Below, piece by piece: positions 34,678 through 44,191 of a DNA stretch of 64,000 nucleotides. The stretch lies in NCBI RefSeq assembly GCF_003143935.1, contig NZ_QFRX01000001.1, forward strand, positions 6,708,977 through 6,772,976, in the 5' to 3' direction. Below the pieces are notes generated by a model, which worked only from the letters and a program-made list of their open reading frames with translations, ran no database searches and was not told where the DNA came from. Within the stretch, counting starts at the first letter, position 1. Every line of letters starts with the position of its first letter. A program made the translations under genes and the position numbers. Source of the DNA: Streptomyces sp. Act143 (lineage in GTDB: Bacteria; Actinomycetota; Actinomycetes; Streptomycetales; Streptomycetaceae).

Positions 34678-35621
34678 GCTCTCTCCTCCGCGCGGGTCTG
34701 GAGTTTCAGGCCGATCAGGGAGAGCGCCAGGATGATCACCGTGAGCACGGTGGAGATCGCGGCGCCGTAGCCGACCTGTGTCTTCTCGAAGAACGTGGTG
34801 AAGGAGAAGTAGGAGGGGACGTTCGTCGCCCCGCCCGGGCCGCCCTTGGTCAGGACGTACACCGCCCCGAACACCTTCAGCGCGGCGACCGTGCACCAGG
34901 TCAGCACGACGTAGATCTCCGGGCGGATCTGCGGCAGCGTGACGTGCCAGAAGCGCCGCCACCAGCCGGCCCCGTCCAGCTCGGCCGCCTCGTGCAACTG
35001 CGGGTCCACGCGCTGGAGTCCGGCCATGAAGACGACCAGCGGGAAGCCGATCTGCACCCACACCATCACGCCCATCACGCTGTAGAGCGCGATGTCGGGG
35101 TCGCCGAGCCAGTCCTGCTGCCAGGACCCGAGGCCGATGGCCTTGAGCAGTGCGTTGAGCGAGCCGTTGTCGGGGGCGAGGATCCAGCTCCACACGATGC
35201 CCGCGACCGCGATCGGCAGCACCTGCGGAAGGTAGAAGCACGCGCGCAGGACGGCCACGACCTTCGAGCCGAAGTGCTTGCCGATGTAGTCGAACAGCGC
35301 GGCGGCCAGGACCAGTCCGACCGCCGTCGGCACGGCCGCCATCGCGACGACCATGAACAGGCTGTGCCGGAACGACGCCCAGAACTCGGAGTCGTCCATC
35401 AGCTCGCGGTAGTTGGCGAGCCCGGTCCAGCTGGGGGAGCCCACGCCCTGCCAGTCGGTGAAGCCGACGTACGTGTTCATCAGGAACGGGGCGATGATCA
35501 CGGCCAGGAAGGCGAGGACACCGGGCAGCAGGAACAGGGCGTAGGAGTCGCGGGGGCGGCGGGGGCGACCGGCCGGTGCCGCCTTGCCGGTCACCCCGCG
35601 CTTCTCGACGGTCACCGTCAT
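34674..35621 (-). CDS. Sugar ABC permease, MalF type (xyloside importer)
   Basis: This 315-residue partner permease has a first span DSYALFLLPGVLAFLAVIIAPF and an EAA loop LHEAAELDGAGWWRRFWHVTLPQI. Its length is normal, unlike the MalF-type subunit of the other importer in the window. It is coupled at both ends by 4-base ATGA overlaps, to the binding-protein gene upstream and the second permease gene downstream. Confidence 0.93.
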   Translation of the reverse strand: MTVTVEKRGVTGKAAPAGRPRRPRDSYALFLLPGVLAFLAVIIAPFLMNTYVGFTDWQGVGSPSWTGLANYRELMDDSEFWASFRHSLFMVVAMAAVPTAVGLVLAAALFDYIGKHFGSKVVAVLRACFYLPQVLPIAVAGIVWSWILAPDNGSLNALLKAIGLGSWQQDWLGDPDIALYSVMGVMVWVQIGFPLVVFMAGLQRVDPQLHEAAELDGAGWWRRFWHVTLPQIRPEIYVVLTWCTVAALKVFGAVYVLTKGGPGGATNVPSYFSFTTFFEKTQVGYGAAISTVLTVIILALSLIGLKLQTRAEERA

Positions 35622-36913
35622 TGCTTCGGCGCGCCCTTGTCGTAGGCGTCCTGGAGGGCGTCCAGATAGCCGTCCGGCTTCTCGCTGTCGGTGATCAGCT
35701 TCTGCGTCTGGGAGACCAGGACGTCGTAGTAGCCGGGCACCGGCCAGTCCGGGTAGAAGGCCAGGCCGTCACGCTGGGAGAGCGTGTTGAAGTTGTCGAT
35801 GAGCTCCTTCGCCTTCGGTTCGGTGATGGCGCTCGCGTCGGCCGCGACCGGGACACCGCCCTTGTTGCCGAGCAGGTTCTGGATCTTCTTCGACATGGTG
35901 ATGTCGATGAAGTCGTAGGCGAGCTCCTTGTTCTTGGCGCCCTTGGGGACGACCCAGATGTTGCCGCCGGAGCCGGGGCTGAGGTTTGTGCCGGGCCACA
36001 GGAAGGTGTCCCAGTCGAACTTCACCTCGTCGACGAACCGGCCGTACCACCAGCTGCCGGAGAAGAAGATCGGCGACTTGCCCTGGATGAAGGAGACGCC
36101 CGCGTCCTCGGCCTTGGTGCTGCTGGAGGTCTTGGCGATGTAGCCCTTCTTCACCCAGTCGGCGAAGGTCTCGGCGGCGTAGGTCCAGGCGGGGCCGTGG
36201 AAGTCGGTCTTGCCCTTGTAGAGCTGGTAGGAGTCGACCCAGGCGCGGTCGGCCTTCGACAGGGCGAGCTGGTAGAGGTACTGCTGGGCCGGGTACTCGG
36301 CGCCGGCGTTGGCCAGCGGGGTGATCTTGTGCTGGACGAACTTGTCCATCGCGGCGGTCAGTTCGTCGAACGTCTTCGGTACGGCGATCCCGTACTTCTT
36401 GAAGAGGTCCTTGTTGTAGTACACCATCGTGTACTCGGCGTAGTTGGGCACGCCGTACCACTTGCCGGAGCCCATGATCCCGTTGGTGTCGTACACGCTG
36501 GTGGTGCGGACGCTCGCGCTGAGCTTCTTGTCCCAGCCGCGCTTGGTGGCCTCCGCGGTGAGGTCGGTGAGCAGCCCCTGCTTGGACAGCAGGCCGGCGG
36601 ACGCGTTGCCCTTGAGGTACTCCATGACGTCAGGGGCGTCGGAGGAGTTGAGGACCATCGGGGCGGTCTTCTGGATCTGTTCGAAGCCCTTCTCCTCGAA
36701 CTCCACCTTCACACCAGGGTGCTTGGCCTTGAACTCCTTGATCGCTTCGTTCCAGGCCTGGCCCATCGCGCTGTTCGGGCCCTCGTAGTGCCAGAGCTTG
36801 AGTGTCTTGCCGTCTCCTGAGGACCCGCTGCCGGAGTCCCCGCAGGAGGTCAGGAGCAGTGCTCCGGCGGTCAGTACCGCCGTCGCCACCACACGCCTTC
36901 GTGTCGTCAACAT
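35618..36913 (-). CDS. Sugar-binding lipoprotein (xyloside importer)
   Basis: This 431-residue family-1 solute-binding protein is the first gene of the operon. The N terminus MLTTRRRVVATAVLTAGALL ends in the lipobox LLTSCGD (Cys24). Inner motifs include LKLWHYEGPNSAMGQAWNEAIKEF and NIWVVPKGAKNKELAYDFID. GGAGGCACGGG precedes the ATG at 36913, a clear ribosome-binding site; longer frames extend into the operators and are rejected. The downstream alpha-xylosidase implies an alpha-xyloside or xyloglucan oligosaccharide as ligand (inference). Confidence 0.93.
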   Translation of the reverse strand: MLTTRRRVVATAVLTAGALLLTSCGDSGSGSSGDGKTLKLWHYEGPNSAMGQAWNEAIKEFKAKHPGVKVEFEEKGFEQIQKTAPMVLNSSDAPDVMEYLKGNASAGLLSKQGLLTDLTAEATKRGWDKKLSASVRTTSVYDTNGIMGSGKWYGVPNYAEYTMVYYNKDLFKKYGIAVPKTFDELTAAMDKFVQHKITPLANAGAEYPAQQYLYQLALSKADRAWVDSYQLYKGKTDFHGPAWTYAAETFADWVKKGYIAKTSSSTKAEDAGVSFIQGKSPIFFSGSWWYGRFVDEVKFDWDTFLWPGTNLSPGSGGNIWVVPKGAKNKELAYDFIDITMSKKIQNLLGNKGGVPVAADASAITEPKAKELIDNFNTLSQRDGLAFYPDWPVPGYYDVLVSQTQKLITDSEKPDGYLDALQDAYDKGAPKQ

Positions 36914-36965
36914 CCCGTGCCTCCAGGGGAGTCGGAGCCGGATGGTTCGCGGGTCGTTCTCACAT

Positions 36966-37004
36966 GTCGAATCGTTTCGACGATTTATGTCGAAGCGCTT
37001 CGAC
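36966..37004. promoter_or_regulatory. Two LacI-type operators before the xyloside operon
   Basis: GTCGAAGCGCTTCGAC at 36989-37004 is a perfect 16-bp palindrome. GTCGAATCGTTTCGAC at 36966-36981 is the same site with one mismatched pair. Centres are 23 bp apart, about two helical turns. They lie 53-91 bases before the binding-protein start and also upstream of the divergent P450 gene. Confidence 0.88.
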
Positions 37005-37089
37005 GATGGAAGGTATGCGCGGGCTGTGGACGAGTCAATGGATCGCGCGAGAATTGCCGGGACCGCGATCGACGGGAGCGGAAGACGAC

Positions 37090-38457
37090 ATGACGATGAC
37101 GGCAAGGGTGCGCGAGGCGCCGATCGTGACCGCGAACCCGTTACTGGGTTCGATGAACGACCTGCTCAACGACCCGCTCGGCACGTATGAGCGGGCCCGC
37201 CGCGACCACGGTGACGTGGTGCGCTTCCGGGCCGGGCCGCCCGGGCTGCGGGCGGATATTTACGCCGTCTTCTCGGCGGAGGGAGCGCAGCAGGTACTGG
37301 CCGGGCAGGCCGCGAACTTCCGCAAGGACAACGTTTTCTACGAGGAGCTGCGGCAGTCCATCGGCAACGGGCTGCTCACCAGCCAGGACGAGACGTATCT
37401 GCGGCAACGCAGGCTGGTGCAGCCGTTGTTCACGCGGCGCCGGGTGGACGGGTACGCGGCACAGGTGGCCGCGGAGGCCGGGACACTGGCCGCGGAGTGG
37501 CGCGCGCGGCACGGCGGAACCGTCGAACTGGTCGACGAGATGCACCGGTTCGCGCTGCGCATGGTCGGCCGCATCCTGTTCGGCACGGACATGGAGAAGG
37601 CATTCGACGTCGTCCGGCGCACCCTGCCGCCGCTCCAGGGCTACTCCCTCAACCGCGGCCTCTCCCCGGTCAAGCCGCCCCGCGCCTGGCCCACCCCGGC
37701 CAACCGCCGCGCCGCCCGCCTCCAGGGCGAGCTGTTCGCCCTGTGCGACGAGATCGTCGACAGCCGCCGGGACGGCTCGGGTGCCTCGGCGGACCTCGCC
37801 AGTCTCCTCGTGCACGCCGAGAACGCCGAGGACGGCCGCCTCGACGCCGCCGAACTCCGCGAACAGGTCCTGATCTTCCTGGTGGCCGGCCATGAGACGA
37901 CCGCCACGGCGCTCGCCTTCACCCTGCACCTCCTGGCCCGGCACCCGGAGGAGCAGCGGCGCGTGCAGGAGGAGGTCGACGGCGTGCTGGGCGGTGGCCG
38001 GGCGCCCACCGCGGCGGACATGCAGGCGCTGCCGCGGCTCACCAGGGTGCTCAAGGAGGCGATGCGGTTGTATCCCTCCGCGCCCGTGATCGGCCGCCGC
38101 GCCGTGGCCGGCGCGGACATCGACGGCGTCCGCATACCGGCCGGCGCCGACGTGATCGTCTGCCCCTGGGTCACCCACCGGCATCCCGCGTACTGGTCCG
38201 AGCCGGATCGCTTCGACCCGGACCGGTTCACGCCCGAGGCGGAGGCCGAGCGGCCGCGGTACGCCTGGTTCCCCTTCGGCGGCGGCCCGCGGGCCTGTAT
38301 CGGGCAGCACCTGTCGATGCTGGAGTCGGTGCTGGGGCTGGCGGTGCTGCTCCGGGACTTCGCGTTCGAGGACGCGGCGGGGGCGGTGCGGGTGGGGGCG
38401 GGCGTGACGTTGATGGCGGAAGGTCCGGCAAGGGCGAGGATCAGGCCGCGGGGGTGA
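37090..38457 (+). CDS. Cytochrome P450
   Basis: This 455-residue haem monooxygenase has the I-helix oxygen motif AGHETTA near 267-273, the K-helix ExxR as KEAMRLYPSAP near 322-332, and the haem-binding FGGGPRACIGQHLSMLE with Cys403. There is no membrane anchor. Its length and the ARHPEEQRRVQEEVDGVLGG region resemble the longer CYP102-haem-domain/CYP125x-like bacterial types rather than short class I P450s. No ferredoxin or reductase gene is adjacent. The start at 37090 follows GGAGCGGAAG. The substrate is unknown. It converges with an MFS exporter gene and overlaps its end by 17 bases. Confidence 0.92.
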   Translation: MTMTARVREAPIVTANPLLGSMNDLLNDPLGTYERARRDHGDVVRFRAGPPGLRADIYAVFSAEGAQQVLAGQAANFRKDNVFYEELRQSIGNGLLTSQDETYLRQRRLVQPLFTRRRVDGYAAQVAAEAGTLAAEWRARHGGTVELVDEMHRFALRMVGRILFGTDMEKAFDVVRRTLPPLQGYSLNRGLSPVKPPRAWPTPANRRAARLQGELFALCDEIVDSRRDGSGASADLASLLVHAENAEDGRLDAAELREQVLIFLVAGHETTATALAFTLHLLARHPEEQRRVQEEVDGVLGGGRAPTAADMQALPRLTRVLKEAMRLYPSAPVIGRRAVAGADIDGVRIPAGADVIVCPWVTHRHPAYWSEPDRFDPDRFTPEAEAERPRYAWFPFGGGPRACIGQHLSMLESVLGLAVLLRDFAFEDAAGAVRVGAGVTLMAEGPARARIRPRG

Positions 38458-39787
38458 CCGCGGTCTTTCCGGTGCGGCGCCCTCGTGACCGGCCGCGCGG
38501 CTCCCCGCGCCCCCGCGGGGGCGTCGCAGTGAGCGAGATCAGCAACGCCAGGGCCGCTGCCGTGACCGGCACGCCGTATCCGGCTGTCGCCGAGCTGTGT
38601 TCCGTGACCCAGCCGCCCACCGCGCTGCCCCCTGCTATGCCGCCCAGCAGGCCCGTCACTGCGAGGGTCATGCCCTCGTTGAGGCGGCCCGCGGGGGTGC
38701 GTTCCTGGACCAGGGTCATGGTGGTGACCATCGTCGGAGCTGTCGCCATCCCGGCGATCAGCAGGGCTCCGGACAGCAGCAGGAGGGAACCGGCGGCACC
38801 CGCCGCCAGCAGCGGCAGCGTCAGCAGCGCGGTCATCGCGGCCAGGCACCACGGGTGGCGGTCCTCGGCCCGGCCGCCCAGCCGGAGCGCGCCGTACACC
38901 AGACCCGCCCCGCACGAGCCCGCCGCCTGCAGACCGAGGACGGCACCGGCCGCCGACGCATGCCCGCGCGCGTCCGCGAACGCGATCGTGACGACCTCCA
39001 TCGAGCCGAACACCGCGCCCGTCGCCAGGCAGGCCAGGAGCAGCGGGGGCATCCCCGGCGCCCGCAGCGGTGCCTTCGCCTGACCGTGCCGCACGACCGG
39101 CGGCTCGGTCCTGCGCTGGGCTGTGAACAGCAGCATCCCCGTCACCAGCAGCCCGGCCCCGACCAGCGTGCCCGCCTCCGGGAAGAGCGTGCCGCACAGC
39201 AGGGCCGCGAGCACCGGGCCCAGCATGAAGCACAGCTCGTCGGCGGCCTGCTCGAAGGAGTTCGCGGTGTGCAGCGCCTCGGCGTCGCCCTTGAGCAGAT
39301 GCGCCCAGCGGGCCCGGGACATGCCGCCGATGTTGGGGGTCGTGGCGGTGGCGGCGTACGCGGCGAACAAGGTCCAGGCCGGGGCGTCGTACCGCACGCA
39401 GAGCAGCAGCGCGAGCGAGCCGAGAGCGGCGAGGAGCGTGGCCGGTACGGCGACGCGGGCCTGCCCGTGCCGGTCGACGAGCCGCGCGGTGAAGGGGGCC
39501 AGCAGGGCCGTCGCCGCCAGGCCGGTCGCGGAGACGGCGCCGGCGAGGGCGTACGACCCGCGGGTCCCGGCGATCATGATGACCGCGCTCACGCTGAACA
39601 TGCCCATGGGCAGCCGGGCCAGCAGGTTGCCGACGGTGAAGGCGCGGGTGCCGGGGCGGGTGAAGAGCCGGCGGTACGGGCCGGGTGCGCGGGGCGGGCG
39701 GGGCGGGCGCGGGGTGAAGTCGGCGATGACCAGCGTCTCGCCGGTGGTGGTGAACAGGGGGGCGGGGCGCGGGGTCGGCTGCGGCAT
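38441..39787 (-). CDS. MFS exporter
   Basis: This 448-residue membrane protein of about 12 spans belongs to the major facilitator superfamily. It has a long polar N-terminal tail before the first span (GTRAFTVGNLLARLPMGMF). The loop LVDRHGQARV after span 2 is the usual MFS motif-A position. ATPNIGGMSRARW follows span 4. This layout occurs in drug and small-molecule exporters of Streptomyces. Divergent transcription from a LysR gene with a matching site between them suggests the regulator controls it. Substrate unknown. Confidence 0.85.
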   Translation of the reverse strand: MPQPTPRPAPLFTTTGETLVIADFTPRPPRPPRAPGPYRRLFTRPGTRAFTVGNLLARLPMGMFSVSAVIMIAGTRGSYALAGAVSATGLAATALLAPFTARLVDRHGQARVAVPATLLAALGSLALLLCVRYDAPAWTLFAAYAATATTPNIGGMSRARWAHLLKGDAEALHTANSFEQAADELCFMLGPVLAALLCGTLFPEAGTLVGAGLLVTGMLLFTAQRRTEPPVVRHGQAKAPLRAPGMPPLLLACLATGAVFGSMEVVTIAFADARGHASAAGAVLGLQAAGSCGAGLVYGALRLGGRAEDRHPWCLAAMTALLTLPLLAAGAAGSLLLLSGALLIAGMATAPTMVTTMTLVQERTPAGRLNEGMTLAVTGLLGGIAGGSAVGGWVTEHSSATAGYGVPVTAAALALLISLTATPPRGRGEPRGRSRGRRTGKTAVTPAA

Positions 39788-39837
39788 GGATCAACGGTCG
39801 CCCGTGGGGGAGCGCGCGGTCCAACACCTGCCGCGCG

Positions 39838-39866
39838 GCGATTGACGCACCTCTGTTGTCAATCGC
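39838..39866. promoter_or_regulatory. LysR-type operator
   Basis: GCGATTGAC, 11 bases, GTCAATCGC: a perfect 9-bp inverted repeat with the T-N11-A geometry of LysR regulators. It lies 24 bases before the lysR-type gene and 51 bases before the divergent MFS gene. Confidence 0.88.
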
Positions 39867-39889
39867 CGTCGCCGTTGTAGGTTCACCGG

Positions 39890-40861
39890 ATGCCCGCCCC
39901 GACCCATCTCGACCCCCGCCTGCTGCGCGCCTTCCTCGCCGTCGCCGAGGAGCTCCACTTCACCCGCGCCGCGGCCCGGCTGTACGTCGCCCAGCAGGCG
40001 CTCAGCCGTGACGTACGGCGGCTGGAGCGGGAGCTGGGCGCCGAGCTCTTCGTACGGACCACCCGGCAGGTGACGCTGACCGGCGACGGGGAGCGGCTGG
40101 TGCCGCACGCCCGGCGGGTGCTCGCGGCGCAGGACGAGCTGATCGCGGCCTTCGGACAGGCCCGGCCGCTGCTCGTCGACGTCAACTCGCCGGGGCTCGG
40201 CACCGGTGGCCGGGTGCTGCTGCGGGCCCGTGAACTCGCCCCCGAGCACGAGCTGATGGCCCGCTATGAGAGCGGTCTGACCGGCGCGGCCGGTGAGATC
40301 CTCGGCGGGCGCCTCGACGCCTCCTTCGGCCGGTTCGCCGGCCTGGACCCGGCCCTGCGGTCGGGCCTGGACCACCAGCTCGTCCGCCTCGAACCCATGG
40401 CGGTCGTGCTGCCCGAGGACCACCGGCTGGCGGCGCTGGAGGCCGTGCCACTGGGCGAGCTGGCCGGCGAGGAGGTGTACGCGGGAGCCGGGAATCCCCG
40501 TACACCCGAGTGGACCGACCTCGCGCGCCGCCTGTTCGAGGGACGCGGGATCGAGGTGGCGTCACCCGCGCCGATGGCCGTCGGTCACGAGGAGTTCCAA
40601 AGGATCATGGCCAAGACACGGAACCCGATTCTCGCCGTGGTGGACTTTCCGGCCATGCCGTCGACGGTGCTGCGCCCGCTGGTCGATCCCGTGCCCCTGT
40701 CGCCTGTGTCCCTGGTGTGGCGGAAGGGGCTGGTGCACCCCGGTTTCGACGCTCTTCGGCGCGCGGCGGCCGAGTTGTCGGCGGCGCAGGGGTGGCTCAA
40801 TCGGCCCGTCGAAGGATGGATTCCGGCCATCGACATAGAGATCGAAAATGTCCACAAGTGA
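39890..40861 (+). CDS. LysR-family regulator
   Basis: This 323-residue regulator has an N-terminal winged HTH (LLRAFLAVAEELHFTRAAARLYVAQQALSRDVRRLE, residues 9-44) and a periplasmic-binding-like effector domain. It contains PLLVDVNSPG at its start and a C-terminal LWRKGLVHPGFDALR. The perfect inverted repeat just upstream is its likely binding site. It is divergent from the MFS exporter gene, the usual arrangement for an exporter and its sensor. The effector cannot be deduced. Confidence 0.92.
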   Translation: MPAPTHLDPRLLRAFLAVAEELHFTRAAARLYVAQQALSRDVRRLERELGAELFVRTTRQVTLTGDGERLVPHARRVLAAQDELIAAFGQARPLLVDVNSPGLGTGGRVLLRARELAPEHELMARYESGLTGAAGEILGGRLDASFGRFAGLDPALRSGLDHQLVRLEPMAVVLPEDHRLAALEAVPLGELAGEEVYAGAGNPRTPEWTDLARRLFEGRGIEVASPAPMAVGHEEFQRIMAKTRNPILAVVDFPAMPSTVLRPLVDPVPLSPVSLVWRKGLVHPGFDALRRAAAELSAAQGWLNRPVEGWIPAIDIEIENVHK

Positions 40862-41012
40862 CACACGGCAAACACGTCAGCCTCGTGTGCGCTACATTCG
40901 TGCCCTGAGCACCATGTGATAAAGGGGGCGCTCGGACCGGGTGGGGGCCTGGTTCGGTCGACGGGTGCCCGGAGTCGGATGCGCACCCAGAACTGTCCCG
41001 TGGGGGGATTGC

Positions 41013-42002
41013 GTGCGCGAGAACAATTGGCGGGAAGACACCCAACCGGAGTGGCCCGATGTGGCATCCGGGACGCGGGACTTGCCTGCGCGGAGAGGGC
41101 GCACTCAGGCGTTCCCGGAGACGAGAGGAACCGAGGTCCTCGCGCCGGCGGACGAGACCGAGGCACTGCCGAAGATCCCGTCGCCGTCCGTGCCCGGCTC
41201 CACCGCCGAGGCCGCCGGCCTCCCCGGTGCCGCCGCCACCGGCACCCCCGCCTTCCGCGACCCGTGGGACCCGCAGGGCACCACCGGCGCCCCCGGCGGC
41301 AACACCCACGACCCGCACGAGGTGACCGTCCAGCTGGACGCCGTCTCCCTGCGGGCCGACCACCGTCTCGTCGGCCAGGCCGACGCCGGCCGGGGCGCCG
41401 CCGATGGCTCCGACGGGCCGGTGTTCGTCGACGAGTCGGGCCGCCGCAGCCGCAGATTCCGCCGCATCGGCATCTTCGTCGGCATCGCCTGCGCGATCTA
41501 CGCCGTAGTCATCGTCGCCACCATGCTGTCCGGCAACTCCAACGCGCCCTGGCTCCCCGTGCCGGGACAGGAGGGCAAGGAGGCCGGGCAGGTGGAGACC
41601 ACCCCGCTGCCCGCCGACCCCGCCGCGCCCACCGACGCCACCGGCGGCACGCCCGGCGCCTCGCCGGCCCCCGGTGACGGCACGACACCGTCCCCGGGCG
41701 TCACCGCCACCGCTCCCGGCGCCTCCGCCACCGCCACCACCCCCGGCGCGTCCGCCGACCCGAAGCCGACGGCGACCAGGACCAGCGGCAATCCGGTGGC
41801 CAACCCCTCCACGGACCCCAAGCCCACCGCCACGCCCACCACCAGCTCCCCCGACCCGTCGGTCCCGCCGACGACCAGCTCACCCGGCCCGTCCGACCCC
41901 CCTCCCGGTGACAGTGCCGGCACCGGTACGGGCAGCCTCGCCGACGGCGTGGACACCGCGCCCGGCCTCGCCACCGCACCGTCCCCGGAGAACACCCTCT
42001 GA
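41013..42002 (+). CDS. matA: MatA-like membrane protein of the aggregation/polysaccharide locus
   Basis: This 329-residue protein has one membrane span near 151-172 (IGIFVGIACAIYAVVIVATML). The acidic N-terminal half is cytoplasmic, and the outer C-terminal half is rich in Pro, Thr, Ala and Ser (repeats such as DPKPTAT and TTSSPDPSVPP). GTG at 41013, five bases after GGGGGGA, is preferred over a longer frame. The stop shares one base with the matB start. Position directly before the synthase and the topology match MatA of S. lividans/coelicolor, needed with MatB for mycelial pellets; the name rests on that context. Confidence 0.75.
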   Translation: MRENNWREDTQPEWPDVASGTRDLPARRGRTQAFPETRGTEVLAPADETEALPKIPSPSVPGSTAEAAGLPGAAATGTPAFRDPWDPQGTTGAPGGNTHDPHEVTVQLDAVSLRADHRLVGQADAGRGAADGSDGPVFVDESGRRSRRFRRIGIFVGIACAIYAVVIVATMLSGNSNAPWLPVPGQEGKEAGQVETTPLPADPAAPTDATGGTPGASPAPGDGTTPSPGVTATAPGASATATTPGASADPKPTATRTSGNPVANPSTDPKPTATPTTSSPDPSVPPTTSSPGPSDPPPGDSAGTGTGSLADGVDTAPGLATAPSPENTL

Positions 42003-44191
42003 TGGCATCCCGCTCAAGCCGTCCCGGGCCCGCGACCGGAGCCCGTGACGGCTCCCGTCGCCGTCTGCCCCTGCGCCTGCTGCTGCCCCTGCTCGTCCTC
42101 GTCGCGATGATGGCGATGCTGATGCTGCGCGGCTACGTCCACAGCGAGATCCTCGCCGACTACCGGGTGGCGCCCGCCACGGCCAACGACAAGGTGCCGC
42201 AGGACATCCTCAAGGGCGGCCCGGTCATCGACACCCGCAGCGGCCGGAGCACCAGCATGACCGTGCCGGACGACAGCGTCGTGCTCACCTTCGACGACGG
42301 TCCGGACCCCACCTGGACCCCGAAGGTCCTCGACACCCTGAAGAAGAACCACGCGCACGCGGTCTTCTTCATCACCGGCACCATGGCCTCCCGCTACCCG
42401 GACCTGGTCCAGCGCATGGTCGACGAGGGCCACGAGATCGGGCTGCACACCTTCAACCACCCCGATCTGTCCTACCAGTCGAAGAAGCGCATCGACTGGG
42501 AGCTGTCCCAGAACCAGCTCGCCCTCGCGGGCTCGGTGGGCATCCGCAGCTCGCTGTTCCGGCCGCCGTACTCCTCCAAGGCCGCGAACATGGACAACAA
42601 CTCCTGGCCGGTCACCGAGTACATCGGCAGCCGCGGCTACATCACGATCGTCAACGACACCGACAGCGAGGACTGGCGCAAGCCGGGTGTCGAGGAGATC
42701 ATCCGCAACTCCACGCCCAAGCCCGGGCACGGCGGGATCGTCCTCATGCACGACTCCGGCGGCGACCGTCACCAGACGGTCCAGGCGCTGGAGCAGCTCC
42801 TCCCGCAGCTCAAGGCGAAGGGCTACAAGTTCCAGAACCTCACCGAGGCCCTGCACGCCCCGAGCGCGCACACCCCGGTCACCGGTCTGGAACTGTGGAA
42901 GGGCAGGGCCTGGATCTTCCTCGTCGACGCCTCCGACAACATCACCGCCGTCCTCGTCGTCTGCCTGGCGGTCATCGGTTTCCTCGTCTTCGCCCGCTTC
43001 GGGCTGATGCTGCTGCTGTCCGGCCTCCACGCCCGCCGCACCCGCCGCCGCGACTTCCGCTGGGGCCCGCTGCCGGTCACCGAACCGGTGTCGGTGCTGG
43101 TGCCCGCGTACAACGAGGCCAAGTGCATCGAGAACACCGTGCGTTCCCTGATGCGCAGCGAGCACCCCATCGAAATCATCGTCATCGACGACGGCTCCAG
43201 CGACGGCACGGCCCGGCTGGTGGAAGGGCTCGCCCTGCCCGGCGTACGCGTCATCCGGCAGCTCAACGCGGGCAAGCCCGCCGCCCTCAACCGCGGCCTC
43301 GCCAACGCCCGTCACGACCTGATCGTGATGATGGACGGCGACACCGTCTTCGAACCGGCCACCGTCCGCGAACTCGTCCAGCCCTTCGCCGACCCGCGCG
43401 TCGGCGCGGTCGCCGGCAACGCCAAGGTCGGCAACAAGGACACCCTCATCGGCGCCTGGCAGCACATCGAGTACGTGATGGGCTTCAACCTCGACCGCCG
43501 GATGTACGACGTCCTCCAGTGCATGCCCACCATTCCCGGCGCCGTCGGCGCGTTCCGCCGCTCCGCCCTGGAACGGGTCGGCGGCATGAGCGACGACACC
43601 CTCGCCGAGGACACCGACATCACCATGGCGATGCACCGGGACGGCTGGCGGGTCGTCTACGCCGAGAAGGCCCGCGCCTGGACCGAGGCACCGGAATCCG
43701 TGCAGCAGCTGTGGTCCCAGCGCTACCGGTGGTCGTACGGCACCATGCAGGCGATCTGGAAGCACCGCAAGGCGCTGGTGGAACGCGGCCCCTCGGGGCG
43801 CTTCGGCCGCGTCGGGCTGCCGCTCGTCTCCCTCTTCATGGTCCTCGCGCCGCTGCTGGCGCCGCTGATCGACGTGTTCCTCGTCTACGGCCTGGTCTTC
43901 GGGCCCACCGACAAGACGATCCTCGCCTGGTTCGGCGTCCTCGCCATCCAACTGGTGTGCGCCGCCTACGCGTTCATCCTCGACCGGGAACGCCTGACCC
44001 CGCTGATCTCGCTGCCGCTCCAGCAGATCCTCTACCGCCAGCTGATGTACGTCGTGCTGCTCCAGTCCTGGATCACGGCGCTCACCGGCGGTCGGCTGCG
44101 CTGGCAGAAGCTGCGCCGCAAGGGCGGCGTCTCCGCCCCGCCGACCGCGCCCGCGGGACGGCAGCAGGCCGTGGGCGGGAGGGCCGTCTGA
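42002..44191 (+). CDS. matB: MatB-like bifunctional polysaccharide deacetylase and GT2 synthase
   Basis: This 729-residue membrane protein is a fusion. After a span near 20-40 comes an outer NodB deacetylase domain (about 85-285), with LTFDDGPD near 96-103 and the metal-binding HTFNHPD near 148-154. Then a span, and a cytoplasmic processive GT2 domain from about 360. This has VLVPAYNEA, IDDGSSDGT, MMDGDTVF, EDTDITM and the QRYRW motif near 573-577, followed by further spans. The set predicts synthesis and export of beta-1,6-linked N-acetylglucosamine (PNAG-type) polymer with partial deacetylation. MatB of Streptomyces makes such a polymer and causes hyphal aggregation. Start and stop both overlap neighbours by one base (TGATG). 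Confidence 0.9.
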   Translation: MASRSSRPGPATGARDGSRRRLPLRLLLPLLVLVAMMAMLMLRGYVHSEILADYRVAPATANDKVPQDILKGGPVIDTRSGRSTSMTVPDDSVVLTFDDGPDPTWTPKVLDTLKKNHAHAVFFITGTMASRYPDLVQRMVDEGHEIGLHTFNHPDLSYQSKKRIDWELSQNQLALAGSVGIRSSLFRPPYSSKAANMDNNSWPVTEYIGSRGYITIVNDTDSEDWRKPGVEEIIRNSTPKPGHGGIVLMHDSGGDRHQTVQALEQLLPQLKAKGYKFQNLTEALHAPSAHTPVTGLELWKGRAWIFLVDASDNITAVLVVCLAVIGFLVFARFGLMLLLSGLHARRTRRRDFRWGPLPVTEPVSVLVPAYNEAKCIENTVRSLMRSEHPIEIIVIDDGSSDGTARLVEGLALPGVRVIRQLNAGKPAALNRGLANARHDLIVMMDGDTVFEPATVRELVQPFADPRVGAVAGNAKVGNKDTLIGAWQHIEYVMGFNLDRRMYDVLQCMPTIPGAVGAFRRSALERVGGMSDDTLAEDTDITMAMHRDGWRVVYAEKARAWTEAPESVQQLWSQRYRWSYGTMQAIWKHRKALVERGPSGRFGRVGLPLVSLFMVLAPLLAPLIDVFLVYGLVFGPTDKTILAWFGVLAIQLVCAAYAFILDRERLTPLISLPLQQILYRQLMYVVLLQSWITALTGGRLRWQKLRRKGGVSAPPTAPAGRQQAVGGRAV

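Noticed and set aside
28137..34770. Very long plus-strand frames (963 and 989 codons) opposite the xyloside operon
   Set aside because: They mirror the third-position GC bias of the GH3, GH31 and permease genes and have no recognisable motif or start signal.
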